Below, in pieces: positions 51,176-59,887 of a stretch of 64,000 nucleotides of DNA. The notes under the pieces are model-generated. The model worked only from the letters and a program-made list of their open reading frames with translations. It had not been told where the DNA came from and did not search any database. This DNA comes from Novimethylophilus kurashikiensis. GTDB lineage: Bacteria > Pseudomonadota > Gammaproteobacteria > Burkholderiales > Methylophilaceae. How positions within the stretch are numbered: position 1 is the stretch's first letter; every line of letters starts with the position of its first letter. A program made the position numbers and the translations under genes. The stretch is taken from the NCBI RefSeq assembly GCF_003112435.1, contig NZ_BDOQ01000019.1:124001-188000 (forward strand), written 5' to 3'.

Positions 51176-53161
51176 ATGAGTACGACACAATTCGAACAAA
51201 AAATTGCCGACTATCGCCAGTGGCGCGAGCTCATCGCGACGGCTATCGCCGACTATCGCAACTGGCTGGACGCCAACGGGACGTCTGATTCGGTGCAGGA
51301 TCTGCGCCTTTACGACATGGCCGAGGCGTTGAAGCACGACCGCCTGGTGCTGGCCTTCGTCGCCGAATTCGCCCGCGGCAAGACCGAAACCATCAACGCG
51401 CTGTTTTTTTCCGATTACAAAACCCGGCTGCTGCCTTGTGATGCGGGTCGCACCACCATGTGCCCGACGGAAATTTTCTGGGACCCTGACGATGAGCCTT
51501 ATATCCGCCTGCTGCCCATCGAGACGCGCAAGGGCGACGACAGCATCGCCCTGCTGAAACACAATACTAGCGCCTGGAACAAGCTGCGTCTGGATACCAG
51601 CTCGGCCGAGGCCATGCAAGAAGCCTTCCGCGCCCTAGTGCAGCAGAAGGAAGTCACGCAGGAAGAAGCCAAGTCGCTCGGCCTGTGGGACGAGAACGAC
51701 GTGATGATGGTGCAGACGTTGAAAGCGCGGGGCAAGGTGGAGATTCCATTCTGGCGCCATGCGATGATCAATTTCCCGCATCCTCTGCTGGAAAGCGGCC
51801 TGGTCATCCTCGATACGCCAGGGCTCAATACCTTGGGTAGTGAGCCGGAGCTGACGCTCAGCATCATTCCAAATGCCCATGCGGTGATTTTCCTGCTGGC
51901 CACGGATACCGGCGTGACCAAGTCGGACATGACTATCTGGAGTAATTTCATCCGCGACCGGGCGAGCCGCAAGCTGGCCGTGCTCAACAAGATCGATATC
52001 TTGTGGGATGACCTCAAGAGCCGAGGCGAGGTCGAGGCCATGATCCAGGCACAGGTCGTCTCCACCGCGCGGCAACTCACGATTCCTCCGGCTGATGTTT
52101 TCGCTATTTCCGCCCAGAAAGCGCTGGTGGCTCGTGTGCGCGAAGATGAAGCCCTGCTCGAACGCAGCGGCATCGAACGCCTGGAACGGACGCTGGCAAA
52201 GAGCCTGACGGCTGGCAAACACGCCATCCTGCGCAAGACCATCCTGGCCGAAACCGGCAACATGGTGAAAATCTCGCGCAAGGCTTTCCAGCAGCGCGTG
52301 GAAGCTGCAAAGGCGCAGTACGACGAGCTCAACGCGTTGCGCGGCAAGAACCAGGCCGTGGTGCAAAAGCTGCTCGACAAGGTCACTGCCGACCGGCATG
52401 TGTATGAAGAATCGCTGCGCACTTACAGCGTTGCGAGCCAGAAGGTGCATCAGCAGGGCGAAGCGCTTATGCATCAGCTCAGCATGAAACGGCTGGACCA
52501 GATGCTGGACAAGGCCCGTGAGGATATAGGCGATTCGTGGACCACCCGCGGCCTTAACAATGGCATGAAGCGGTTGATCCAGCAAACCAGTGCTCTCGCC
52601 CAAGGCATTACCCAGGAAGGCCTGGAACTGCAAAAACTGAGCGAAGAACTCTACCGGATGTTCCACGCTAAGCATGGCTTCGAGCCGCGTATTCCACCCA
52701 AGCTCGACATGAGCGAATTCCGGCAGAGTATGGAAAACCTGGTAAAGCTTACCGAGGATTTCTGCGAAGACCCGGTGAACGTCATGACGGAAAAGCATTT
52801 CCTGGTAAGGAAGTTCTTTTTCAGCCTGGTGACCGAAGCGCGCAATATTTTCGAAACTGCCCATCACGACGCCGGTGTCTGGCTCAAGGGGCTGCTGGCG
52901 CCCCTCAAGCTGCAAATCGCCGAACACAAGGCGCAACTCGACAAGCGTACCGAGTCGCTGATGAAAATCCACGAAAACCTCGATGCGCTGCAAAAGAACA
53001 TCGCGGAAGCCGAAGCCAATTGCAAGGCAGTACAAGCGCAAGGCGCCGCCATCGACCAGATTTTGCTCAAGTTGGTGAAAGCCGCTCAAGAGAGCGGAGA
53101 AGAATCCCCGGCAGCAGCAGAGGTAACGGCCGGAGGCCCGGAACTGAGCTTCTCATCCTGA
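51176..53161 (+). CDS. Dynamin-like GTPase
   Basis: 661 residues. GTPase domain in the N-terminal half: P-loop FARGKTETINALF near residue 63, a CPTE (G2-like), G3 VILDTPGLNT, G4 LNKIDIL and ISAQKA (G5-like). The second half is long helical coiled coil with no TM helix or GTPase-effector signature I can define. Homologous in its C-terminal half to the truncated gene at 1-935. Bacterial dynamin-like proteins bind membranes and often work as pairs. Begins four bases after yggU, so it is probably the last gene of yggS-proC-yggT-yggU. The stop codon is inside a perfect hairpin. Confidence 0.88.
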   Translation: MSTTQFEQKIADYRQWRELIATAIADYRNWLDANGTSDSVQDLRLYDMAEALKHDRLVLAFVAEFARGKTETINALFFSDYKTRLLPCDAGRTTMCPTEIFWDPDDEPYIRLLPIETRKGDDSIALLKHNTSAWNKLRLDTSSAEAMQEAFRALVQQKEVTQEEAKSLGLWDENDVMMVQTLKARGKVEIPFWRHAMINFPHPLLESGLVILDTPGLNTLGSEPELTLSIIPNAHAVIFLLATDTGVTKSDMTIWSNFIRDRASRKLAVLNKIDILWDDLKSRGEVEAMIQAQVVSTARQLTIPPADVFAISAQKALVARVREDEALLERSGIERLERTLAKSLTAGKHAILRKTILAETGNMVKISRKAFQQRVEAAKAQYDELNALRGKNQAVVQKLLDKVTADRHVYEESLRTYSVASQKVHQQGEALMHQLSMKRLDQMLDKAREDIGDSWTTRGLNNGMKRLIQQTSALAQGITQEGLELQKLSEELYRMFHAKHGFEPRIPPKLDMSEFRQSMENLVKLTEDFCEDPVNVMTEKHFLVRKFFFSLVTEARNIFETAHHDAGVWLKGLLAPLKLQIAEHKAQLDKRTESLMKIHENLDALQKNIAEAEANCKAVQAQGAAIDQILLKLVKAAQESGEESPAAAEVTAGGPELSFSS

Positions 53162-53198
53162 CATTCGGATGCAGCTTTTGGCTGCATCCGAATGTCAG
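53158..53198 (+). terminator. Perfect 18-bp hairpin at the end of the dynamin-like gene
   Basis: CTGACATTCGGATGCAGC, loop TTTTG, GCTGCATCCGAATGTCAG. The left arm contains the TGA stop. No T-run follows (CAAAG), so it may stabilise the 3' end, act through Rho, or be a DNA-level palindrome. Confidence 0.55.
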
Positions 53199-53277
53199 CA
53201 AAGTACTAATTTAACTGAGGGATAAGCTCTAGCGTGTCGGCTTTTCCTCACTGAATATAAACATTTGATTACGGTTG

Positions 53278-53286
53278 TGCTACTAT
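53278..53286 (+). promoter_or_regulatory. Extended -10 candidate for the receptor operon
   Basis: TGC-TACTAT matches an extended -10 (TGnTAtaaT-like) 39 bases before ATG 53325. No convincing -35 at standard spacing. Sequence match only. Confidence 0.35.
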
Positions 53287-53324
53287 GGCAACCTAATGAA
53301 AACAATAATAAAAAGCCACTTCCA

Positions 53325-55301
53325 ATGGCGAACCCAATAAAACAAAAAATCATTCTGGCTCTGGTGGCCGGTCTTTGGGCCGCACCCACAGTGGCAGCCG
53401 AATCGACGGCGCTGGATGTTACGCAGGTGCCGATCGAGCAACTGGTCCAGACCGAATTCATACCCGCCAGCCGTATTGCGCGTCAAATCAGTGATGCGCC
53501 TTCTGCCGTTTCCATTGTTACTGCGCAAGACATTCGCGACTACGGTTATCGCACCTTGTCCGATGTCCTCAAGAGCATGCGCGGGCTCTATGTGACCTCC
53601 ACGCTGATACAAGACTCCTTGGGCGGTCGCGGATTGGGGCATCCCGGCGACTATGCCGGCCGCATCATGCTTATGATTGATGGCTATGCGGTCAATGATA
53701 ATGTCCAGAATCAAGTGTTTATCGGTGACGATGGACTGATCGACGTTGAACTCATCGATCGCGTCGAATTTATCCCTGGCCCTGGCTCAACCAGCTATGG
53801 CAACAATGCATTTCTCGGTGTTATCAATGTCACCACCAAGCGAGGTCGGGACATTGATGGGGTCCAGCTAGGCGCCGGATTCGGCAGTGAAAATGCCAAT
53901 CAGCGCATGCAAAGGTTCTCCTACGGTAAGCATCTGGATAACGGCGCAGAGTTATTGCTTTCTGCCTCCCGTTATGAGGATGAGGGCCGCAGTATTGTAT
54001 TCCCGGAACTGAGCGCCGTCGGGTTGGGGGATCATGATTTCCGCCATATGAAAGAGACGGATAATCATCGTCTGTTCTTCAAGGGGAGCTATGAAGGCTG
54101 GACCTTGGAGTTCGGCAATGCCAGATATGCGCTCTACGACGACACGTTCTTCGATAATGGCGTCCCAACAGAAGTTGGGCGTCGCGATAGTTCAACTATC
54201 AACGATAACGGGTTTATTAGCCTTAATTACGATGCCGAGCTGAATGAGCGGCTCAAATCATCAAGTCATGTGTATTACGGACAATACCTGTTCCGTTCCG
54301 ACTACCGAGACCCGACCATCGATCCCGGTAATCCAGATCTACCCTACGTGCAGCTTAATAATGGGCGCTGGTGGGGGACTGATGTCAAGTTCGTCGGAAC
54401 CTGGTTCGACAACCATACCGTTCTGTTCGGGGCTGAGCTACGCAACAATTATCAACAGAAGCTATCCGATAGCAGTGCTTCCGACGAGCCTTTGATCGAT
54501 ACGAGCGCGAGGACGCTCAGCCTGTACGCTCAGGACGAATACCGCCTGACCAATAACTTCGCGATTACTCCCGGGTTCCGCTACGACCATGACAGTCGAA
54601 ATGGTGGGGCGTTCAGCCCACGTTTGGCAGGCGTCTATCAGCCCTGGTCATCTTCAACTTTCAAACTGTCCTATGGCAACGCATTCAGGTACAGAAATCC
54701 CTGGGAAGATACGCTCGTAGCGATCGATCCAAACAGGACCACCTTCAAGCAGGAAGTTGTCTCGACGACAGAACTGGTCTGGCAGCAGCAATTCTCAAGC
54801 AAGTCCCGGCTGACGACATCGCTTTACCATAGCCATATCACGAATGTCGTCGCTGAGTTTCACAAGGAGGTTACAACCGACGGGCAGGAAATCGGCTTGG
54901 AGCATATTACAGATGATGGTATGCGGCTTAATACCAGCTACATCCATCAGTATGTCGAGAACAATTTGGGACCGCATATCGCCAATGTTCCCCATTGGCT
55001 GGCAAAGCTGAATATTGCAAAACCGCTATTGCAGAATCAGCTGACTGCAGGGTTTGAGGTTCAGAGCATTGGGCCAAGGTATAAATTCGTCAATTTGTCC
55101 AAAGCCAAATCCGAAACGCTGGCCAACCTGACCCTAAGTTCAAGCCACCTTATTGAAAACGCGAATGTTTCGTTAAGTATTCGCAATCTCTTCAACACCT
55201 ACGCAACCGATATCGCCCAACCAGGATATGTGAGCGATCTTCGCTTGTTGCCGCTCCCGCGTCGCAATCTCTGGCTTCAACTGGAGTACAACTTCAGATG
55301 A
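53325..55301 (+). CDS. TonB-dependent outer-membrane receptor
   Basis: 658 residues from ATG 53325; signal peptide ends TVAAE-like (residue ~26). Plug domain: ISDAPSAVSIVTAQDIRDYGYRTLSDVLKSMRGLYV, ...MLMIDGYAVND, VEFIPGPGSTSYGNNAFLGVINVTTKRG. The remainder is a 22-strand type barrel ending in LWLQLEYNFR with a terminal aromatic-x-Arg rather than the usual terminal Phe. An N-terminal LDVTQVPIEQL could serve as TonB box. The substrate is not evident; no siderophore or B12 genes adjoin. It overlaps a YfiR gene by four bases, followed by a diguanylate cyclase, suggesting a signalling rather than uptake role. Confidence 0.9.
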   Translation: MANPIKQKIILALVAGLWAAPTVAAESTALDVTQVPIEQLVQTEFIPASRIARQISDAPSAVSIVTAQDIRDYGYRTLSDVLKSMRGLYVTSTLIQDSLGGRGLGHPGDYAGRIMLMIDGYAVNDNVQNQVFIGDDGLIDVELIDRVEFIPGPGSTSYGNNAFLGVINVTTKRGRDIDGVQLGAGFGSENANQRMQRFSYGKHLDNGAELLLSASRYEDEGRSIVFPELSAVGLGDHDFRHMKETDNHRLFFKGSYEGWTLEFGNARYALYDDTFFDNGVPTEVGRRDSSTINDNGFISLNYDAELNERLKSSSHVYYGQYLFRSDYRDPTIDPGNPDLPYVQLNNGRWWGTDVKFVGTWFDNHTVLFGAELRNNYQQKLSDSSASDEPLIDTSARTLSLYAQDEYRLTNNFAITPGFRYDHDSRNGGAFSPRLAGVYQPWSSSTFKLSYGNAFRYRNPWEDTLVAIDPNRTTFKQEVVSTTELVWQQQFSSKSRLTTSLYHSHITNVVAEFHKEVTTDGQEIGLEHITDDGMRLNTSYIHQYVENNLGPHIANVPHWLAKLNIAKPLLQNQLTAGFEVQSIGPRYKFVNLSKAKSETLANLTLSSSHLIENANVSLSIRNLFNTYATDIAQPGYVSDLRLLPLPRRNLWLQLEYNFR

Positions 55302-55837
55302 GGACGATATTGAGACATTGGGTGTTGTGCTTCTCCATTGTGGCTTGTGGATGGCATATTTCATTCGCCAACGCGGCTGGGGCGTTGCCGGAATATACGG
55401 TCAAGGCGGGCTATCTCTACAATTTCGCGATGCTGACCGAGTGGCCGGCGAATAGCCTGGGAGCCAGCCTCGAGCTGTGCTACCTGGGGCATGAGGACTT
55501 GGGGGCCGCCCTGGATGCCTTGCAGGATAAGGTGGTCAATAACCGGCGTATCAATATCCGACGGCTTGAAGCCTTGGGCGATGCCAAGGAATGTCAGGTG
55601 CTATTCGTTTCGGAAGTCGGACATTCGGACGTGTCCAAGCTCATGCGGGAAATTGCCGGGCGGCCAGTCTTGACTGTTACCGACGACGAGAATGTGGCGC
55701 GCGCCGGAATGGCGATTTTCCTGCGACCGGAAAGCAAACGCTTGGTCTTCGAGATCAATAACAACGTCGCCAAGAGCGTCAATCTCAACATCAGTGCACG
55801 GTTGTTGCGTCTGGCCCGCGGAGGCGGGAGTGAATAA
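55298..55837 (+). CDS. YfiR family periplasmic protein (DUF4154)
   Basis: 179 residues; signal peptide ending FANAA. Mature start LPEYTVKAGYLYNFAMLTEWPA is the YfiR motif (KAAYLYNFAKFTEWP), followed by LCYLGHEDLG, VNNRRINIRRL, CQVLFVSEV and VTDDENVARAGMAIFL. Two cysteines (LELCYLG, KECQVLF) may form a disulfide. In Pseudomonas, YfiR is a periplasmic repressor of the diguanylate cyclase YfiN. Here a membrane diguanylate cyclase follows with a one-base overlap and a TonB receptor precedes it. Confidence 0.92.
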   Translation: MRTILRHWVLCFSIVACGWHISFANAAGALPEYTVKAGYLYNFAMLTEWPANSLGASLELCYLGHEDLGAALDALQDKVVNNRRINIRRLEALGDAKECQVLFVSEVGHSDVSKLMREIAGRPVLTVTDDENVARAGMAIFLRPESKRLVFEINNNVAKSVNLNISARLLRLARGGGSE

Positions 55838-57075
55838 TGACTCGGCTGAACGATTGGTTTAATAATCAGCCGATTCAATCCAAGCTGATACTTACCAATA
55901 CGTTCGTCGTATTGATCGCGCTTATTCCTATCGTATTCGTTCTGTTCGGCTACGAATACTACGCAACGCAACAGGCTACTTTGCAGGAAATCCGTATCCA
56001 GGCCGATATCGTCAGCGACAATGCTGCGGCGGCGATGGCCTTCGATGATGCGACCATGGCAAGAGAGGCGCTAGCGACGTTGCGCGCTTCTCCCGACATG
56101 CAACGCGCCACGCTAATGGCTCCAAATGGGGCCGTGCTGGCTTCTTACCGGCGATATGATCTACCGCAGCGTGATACTGAGCGCATCGAGATTTCCACGA
56201 AATCGACCGAAGTCTTGAGTTGGAAAGGGTTCAAGCTGACCAAGCCGGTTTACCTCAAATCTCAGTTCGTCGGCATGTTGGCGTTGGAAACCAGCCTGGA
56301 TTCGTTTTATCACCGGGTGTGGCTGTACTTTATCGTGATCTCAGTCACGGTCTTCCTGGGGCTCGCGATTTCGCTCTGGCTGGCCATTCAGCTCAAGCAT
56401 TCCATTACCAAACCGTTGTCCCAACTCATGGCGATGGTCAACCGCGTTGCTGACGAACAGGATTACAGCGTGCGTCCAGTGGCAGAAAGACTGGATGAAA
56501 TCGGCGACTTGTCCCGGGCTTTTCGCGACATGATGTCTAACCTTCAGGAGCGCGACGAGCGGTTGCAGGAACTGGCGTTCTACGACAGCGTGACTGGGTT
56601 GCCGAACCGGCATTTTTTCAAGGAGCGCATCGAGCAGGCGGTGGCCAATGCCAAGCGTTATCACATGCGGTGCGGCTTGATGTTCATCGACCTCGACGAT
56701 TTCAAGATCGTCAACGATACCTTGGGGCACCATGTTGGGGACGATTTGCTGCGAGAGGTAGGCAACCGTCTGAGCGCCGTCCTACGCAACAACGATCTTG
56801 TTTGCCGTATCGGCGGAGATGAATTTGCCGTGATCCTGGAAAACGTCAAGGACTTGCAAACACCTGCGATGCTTGCGGAAAAAATTATCGCAGCGGTATC
56901 CCTGCCGGCGTTACTGCATGGGCATGAGGTGGTGGTCGGCGCGAGTATCGGTATCAGCATGTGCCCGGACTTCGCCGACGATACTTCCACACTGCTGCAA
57001 ACGGCCGATGCAGCGATGTATATCGCCAAAGGCCATACCAAGAATACCTACCATCAATACAGCATAGAACTGTAG
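55837..57075 (+). CDS. Membrane diguanylate cyclase (HAMP-GGDEF, YfiN-like)
   Basis: 412 residues. TM1 about 18-38, a periplasmic sensor domain 40-160 (CHASE8-like, DNAAAAMAFDD), TM2 162-184, HAMP about 185-237 (ITKPLSQLM...DEIGDLSRAF), GGDEF domain from about 245. The active site is an intact GGDEF (326-330), and the product-inhibition I-site RxxD is present (RNND, 317-320, five residues before). It should make c-di-GMP and be feedback inhibited. The order receptor-YfiR-cyclase with overlaps suggests the YfiR homologue controls this enzyme. Confidence 0.93.
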   Translation: MTRLNDWFNNQPIQSKLILTNTFVVLIALIPIVFVLFGYEYYATQQATLQEIRIQADIVSDNAAAAMAFDDATMAREALATLRASPDMQRATLMAPNGAVLASYRRYDLPQRDTERIEISTKSTEVLSWKGFKLTKPVYLKSQFVGMLALETSLDSFYHRVWLYFIVISVTVFLGLAISLWLAIQLKHSITKPLSQLMAMVNRVADEQDYSVRPVAERLDEIGDLSRAFRDMMSNLQERDERLQELAFYDSVTGLPNRHFFKERIEQAVANAKRYHMRCGLMFIDLDDFKIVNDTLGHHVGDDLLREVGNRLSAVLRNNDLVCRIGGDEFAVILENVKDLQTPAMLAEKIIAAVSLPALLHGHEVVVGASIGISMCPDFADDTSTLLQTADAAMYIAKGHTKNTYHQYSIEL

Positions 57076-57114
57076 CAAGCGGCTTGCCGGTATCAGCCTG
57101 TGTAACTTGTTTTA

Positions 57115-57139
57115 CTGCACGAGGCTGTCTGCGCTACAG
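57115..57139 (+). repeat. Diverged arm of the dispersed GC-rich repeat
   Basis: CTGCACGAGGCTGTCTGCGC followed by TACAG, related to the arms at 49425, 62484 and 62963. It lies between the convergent diguanylate cyclase and rng genes. Confidence 0.5.
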
Positions 57140-57160
57140 ACTGATCTCCTCCGGGCGATC

Positions 57161-58609
57161 CTACATCAGCACGATATCGAAAGTTTCCTGCCCGTACTGC
57201 GCTTCTACCTGCAATGAAATCGGTTTACCGATAAAGTCGGACAGCATCGCAAGCGCCTGCGACTCCTCATCCAGGAAGAGATCGATGACCTTCTGCGAAG
57301 CCAGGATGCGATATTCGCGAGCGTTGAACTGGCGCGACTCGCGCAGCAGTTCTCGCAGGATTTCGTAACACACCGTCTGGGCCGTCTTGAGTTCCCCGCG
57401 GCCCTGGCAGCAAGGGCAGGGCTCGCACAGGATATGCCCCAGGCTTTCGCGGGTGCGTTTTCGCGTCATTTCCACCAATCCCAGCCCGGAGAACCCGTGG
57501 ATGCTGGTGCGTGCGCGGTCGCGCGTCACAGCCTTGTGCAGTTCATCCAGTACAGCAGCGCGGTGGGTTTCATCCTCCATGTCGATGAAGTCGATGATGA
57601 TGATGCCGCCGAGATTTCTGAGCCGTAGCTGGCGCGCTATGGTCTGTGCGGCCTCAAGATTGGTCTTGAAAATGGTGTCGGCAAGCGTGCGGCTGCCGAC
57701 AAAGCTGCCGGTATTGACGTCTACCGTGGTCAGCGCCTCGGTCTGGTCGAAAATGAGGTAGCCGCCGGATTTGAGCTCGACCTTGCGCGAGAGCGCTTTC
57801 TCGATCTCGTTCTCGATGTTATGCAAATCGTACAACGGCCGCTCGCCAGGATAATGTTCGATGCGCTCCAGCGATGCGCTTGCATAGCGCTGGGCGAAGT
57901 CCTGCATCTTCTGGAACGTCTCGCGCGAGTCTACATAAATGCGTTCGGTTTCCTCGTTGACGAAGTCGCGCAGCACTCGCATCGGCAGGCTGAGGTCCTG
58001 GTAGATGAGTGAACGGTTCTTGGCCGTGCGGCTGGTCTCCCGGATATTGGCCCAGGCCTTGTGCAGGTAATCCAGGTCGGCCAACAGTTCCGCATCGGTC
58101 GCCGTTTCGGCCATGGTACGAATGATATAGCCGCCTTCCACGCCTTCCGGCAGCAGCCTGGTCAGGCGCTCGCGCAGCGCCTCGCGTTCGGCTTCGTTTT
58201 CGATGCGTTGGGAAACCCCGATGTGTTCCTGTTCCGGCAGGTACACCAGGAAACGTCCCGCGATGCTGATCTGTGTGGTCAGCCGTGCGCCCTTGGTGCC
58301 GATGGGCTCCTTGATCACCTGCACCATCAGCGGCTGGCCTTCGTGCAGCAGTTCCTGGATTTCTTTTTCCTGGTTGTTGCCGAATTCCAGCAAGTCCGCA
58401 ATGTGCAAAAAGGCTGCGCGACTCAAGCCCACTTCGACGAACGCCGACTGCATGCCCGGCAGTACCCGGCACACTTCGCCCTTGTAGATATTGCCCACCA
58501 GGCCGAGGCTGCTGGTGCGCTCGATATGCAGTTCCTGTACCACGCCTTGTTCCAGCACGGCGACGCGGGTTTCCTGCGGGGTGACGTTGATCAGTATTTC
58601 TTCGCTCAT
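57161..58609 (-). CDS. rng: Ribonuclease G
   Basis: 482 residues. S1 domain near the N terminus (GNIYKGEVCRVLPGMQSAFVEVGLSRAAFLHIADL), catalytic DNase I-like domain with DVNTGSFVG and IDFIDMEDETHR (metal-binding Asp), and the zinc-link CEPCPCCQGRGEL. It lacks the long C-terminal scaffold of RNase E. Processes 16S rRNA 5' end and mRNAs. AGGGAT before ATG 58609 is its ribosome site and abuts a palindromic repeat; maf follows upstream in the order maf-rng. Confidence 0.95.
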   Translation of the reverse strand: MSEEILINVTPQETRVAVLEQGVVQELHIERTSSLGLVGNIYKGEVCRVLPGMQSAFVEVGLSRAAFLHIADLLEFGNNQEKEIQELLHEGQPLMVQVIKEPIGTKGARLTTQISIAGRFLVYLPEQEHIGVSQRIENEAEREALRERLTRLLPEGVEGGYIIRTMAETATDAELLADLDYLHKAWANIRETSRTAKNRSLIYQDLSLPMRVLRDFVNEETERIYVDSRETFQKMQDFAQRYASASLERIEHYPGERPLYDLHNIENEIEKALSRKVELKSGGYLIFDQTEALTTVDVNTGSFVGSRTLADTIFKTNLEAAQTIARQLRLRNLGGIIIIDFIDMEDETHRAAVLDELHKAVTRDRARTSIHGFSGLGLVEMTRKRTRESLGHILCEPCPCCQGRGELKTAQTVCYEILRELLRESRQFNAREYRILASQKVIDLFLDEESQALAMLSDFIGKPISLQVEAQYGQETFDIVLM

Positions 58610-58618
58610 TTTTATCCC

Positions 58619-58680
58619 TGTGGGAGCGGCGCCTCGCCGCGACAGCTATTTTGAAATCGCGCCGAGGCGGCGCTCCTACA
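58619..58680. repeat. REP-like doublet between maf and rng
   Basis: Two inverted GC-rich units: TGTGGGAGCGGCGCCTCGCC (then GCGA) and TCGCGCCGAGGCGGCGCTCC (then TACA). Each forms its own hairpin (GCGGCG-CCT-CGCCGC and GCGCCG-AGG-CGGCGC), and together they form a cruciform-like pair. The right end covers the maf stop codon. The GTGGGAGCGG...CGCGA type resembles Pseudomonas REP sequences. Confidence 0.75.
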
Positions 58681-59263
58681 ATACATTGAGCCCGGCCTTT
58701 TTAAGTAATTGTGCAGTCTCGTACACCGGCAACCCCATCACGCCGGTAAAGCTGCCCTCGATGCGGCGGATGAATGCGCCTGCCAGCCCCTGAATGCCGT
58801 AGCTGCCGGCTTTGTCGTGCGGTTCGCCGGTGGCGATATAAGCCGCAATTTCTTCGTCGGAGAGCGGCGCCATTTCGACCTGCGTGCTGGAAATCAAGAC
58901 TTCCACTTGCCCGTTCCAAGCCAGGGCCACGCCGGTATGCACGCTGTGCCAGCGGTCCGCCATGCGACGCAGCATGGCATGGGCCTCGGCGTCGCTTTCC
59001 GGTTTGCCCAGGATTTCGCCGTCAGCGCATACCGTGGTGTCGGCTGCCAAAATCGGCATCAATGGGCGACCGTCCTGTTGCAGCCGCTGCATGCAAGCTT
59101 CGGCCTTTTCGCGTGCGAGGCGCAGCACATAGTGTTCCGGTGCTTCACCCGGCCGCACCGATTCGTCGATGTCCGAAGGCAATACTTCGAAATCCACGCC
59201 GATCTGGCGCAGTAGTTCTCCGCGCCTGGGGGAGCGCGAGGCGAGGTAGATCTTGACCGTCAT
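58676..59263 (-). CDS. Maf family nucleoside triphosphate pyrophosphatase
   Basis: 195 residues from ATG 59263. LASRSPRRGELLRQIGV, ILAADTTVCADGEILGKP and AGSYGIQGLAGAFIRRIEGSFTGVMGLP are the Maf motifs; the dTTP/UTP pyrophosphatase subgroup (YhdE) is likeliest given its place beside rng. It removes noncanonical or excess pyrimidine triphosphates. The stop codon sits in the REP-like doublet. Confidence 0.93.
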   Translation of the reverse strand: MTVKIYLASRSPRRGELLRQIGVDFEVLPSDIDESVRPGEAPEHYVLRLAREKAEACMQRLQQDGRPLMPILAADTTVCADGEILGKPESDAEAHAMLRRMADRWHSVHTGVALAWNGQVEVLISSTQVEMAPLSDEEIAAYIATGEPHDKAGSYGIQGLAGAFIRRIEGSFTGVMGLPVYETAQLLKKAGLNVL

Positions 59264-59273
59264 GTTGGGAGCG

Positions 59274-59828
59274 TTATTTTCCTGGACGTTGCAGTTCGGC
59301 TTCCACGGCGTCGCGTTTGGTTTTTCCGGCGAGCAATTCGACCAGTTGCAGCGCGAAATCCATTGCTGTACCCGGCCCGCGCGAAGTGACGATGTTGCCA
59401 TCCATTACTACCGGATCTGTTTCGTAACGATGCGTGCCCGGCATTTTGTCGATGACGCCGGGGAAACTGGTGGCACGTTTGCCTTCCAACAAGCCGGCCG
59501 CCTGCAAGGCCATGGGGGCGGCGCAGATGGCGGCGACGTACTTGCCTTGGGCGGCCATGCTTTTCATGAGTTGGCCGAGTCGCGCATCGTTCTTAAGGTG
59601 TTCCGAACCCGGCATGCCGCCGGGCAAGGCCACCATGTCGTAATCCTTTCGGAGTGCTTCGTCCAACGTGACATCCGGCATCAGAACAGTGCCGCGGCTG
59701 GCACGAACCGGGCCGGGCTGCAAGCCTGCTGCAATGACTTCGATACCGGCGCGGCGTAAGATGTCGATAGCCGTGACGGCTTCAATTTCTTCGCACCCAG
59801 GTGCGAGCGGAATCAATACCCTAGCCAT
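59274..59828 (-). CDS. DJ-1/PfpI family protein (YajL-like)
   Basis: 184 residues. Nucleophile Cys in VAAICAAPMALQAAG with the conserved Glu in APGCEEIEAVTAIDILRRAG; ALPGGMPGSEHL and TSRGPGTAMDFAL complete the DJ-1 motifs. Family members act as chaperones, glyoxalase III or deglycase-like enzymes in stress. GGAGG precedes ATG 59828; 10 bases upstream of maf, so likely cotranscribed with maf. Confidence 0.92.
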   Translation of the reverse strand: MARVLIPLAPGCEEIEAVTAIDILRRAGIEVIAAGLQPGPVRASRGTVLMPDVTLDEALRKDYDMVALPGGMPGSEHLKNDARLGQLMKSMAAQGKYVAAICAAPMALQAAGLLEGKRATSFPGVIDKMPGTHRYETDPVVMDGNIVTSRGPGTAMDFALQLVELLAGKTKRDAVEAELQRPGK

Positions 59829-59887
59829 TTTCCGCCTCCTTGTTCAGTTGGGGAGTCGATACTAACCGATTCACTTGAGGCCATCAA

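Noticed and set aside
51635-53089. 484-codon antisense frame opposite the dynamin-like gene
   Set aside because: Mirror of a GC-rich coding region; no start signal and no recognisable motifs, while the sense strand has clear GTPase motifs.
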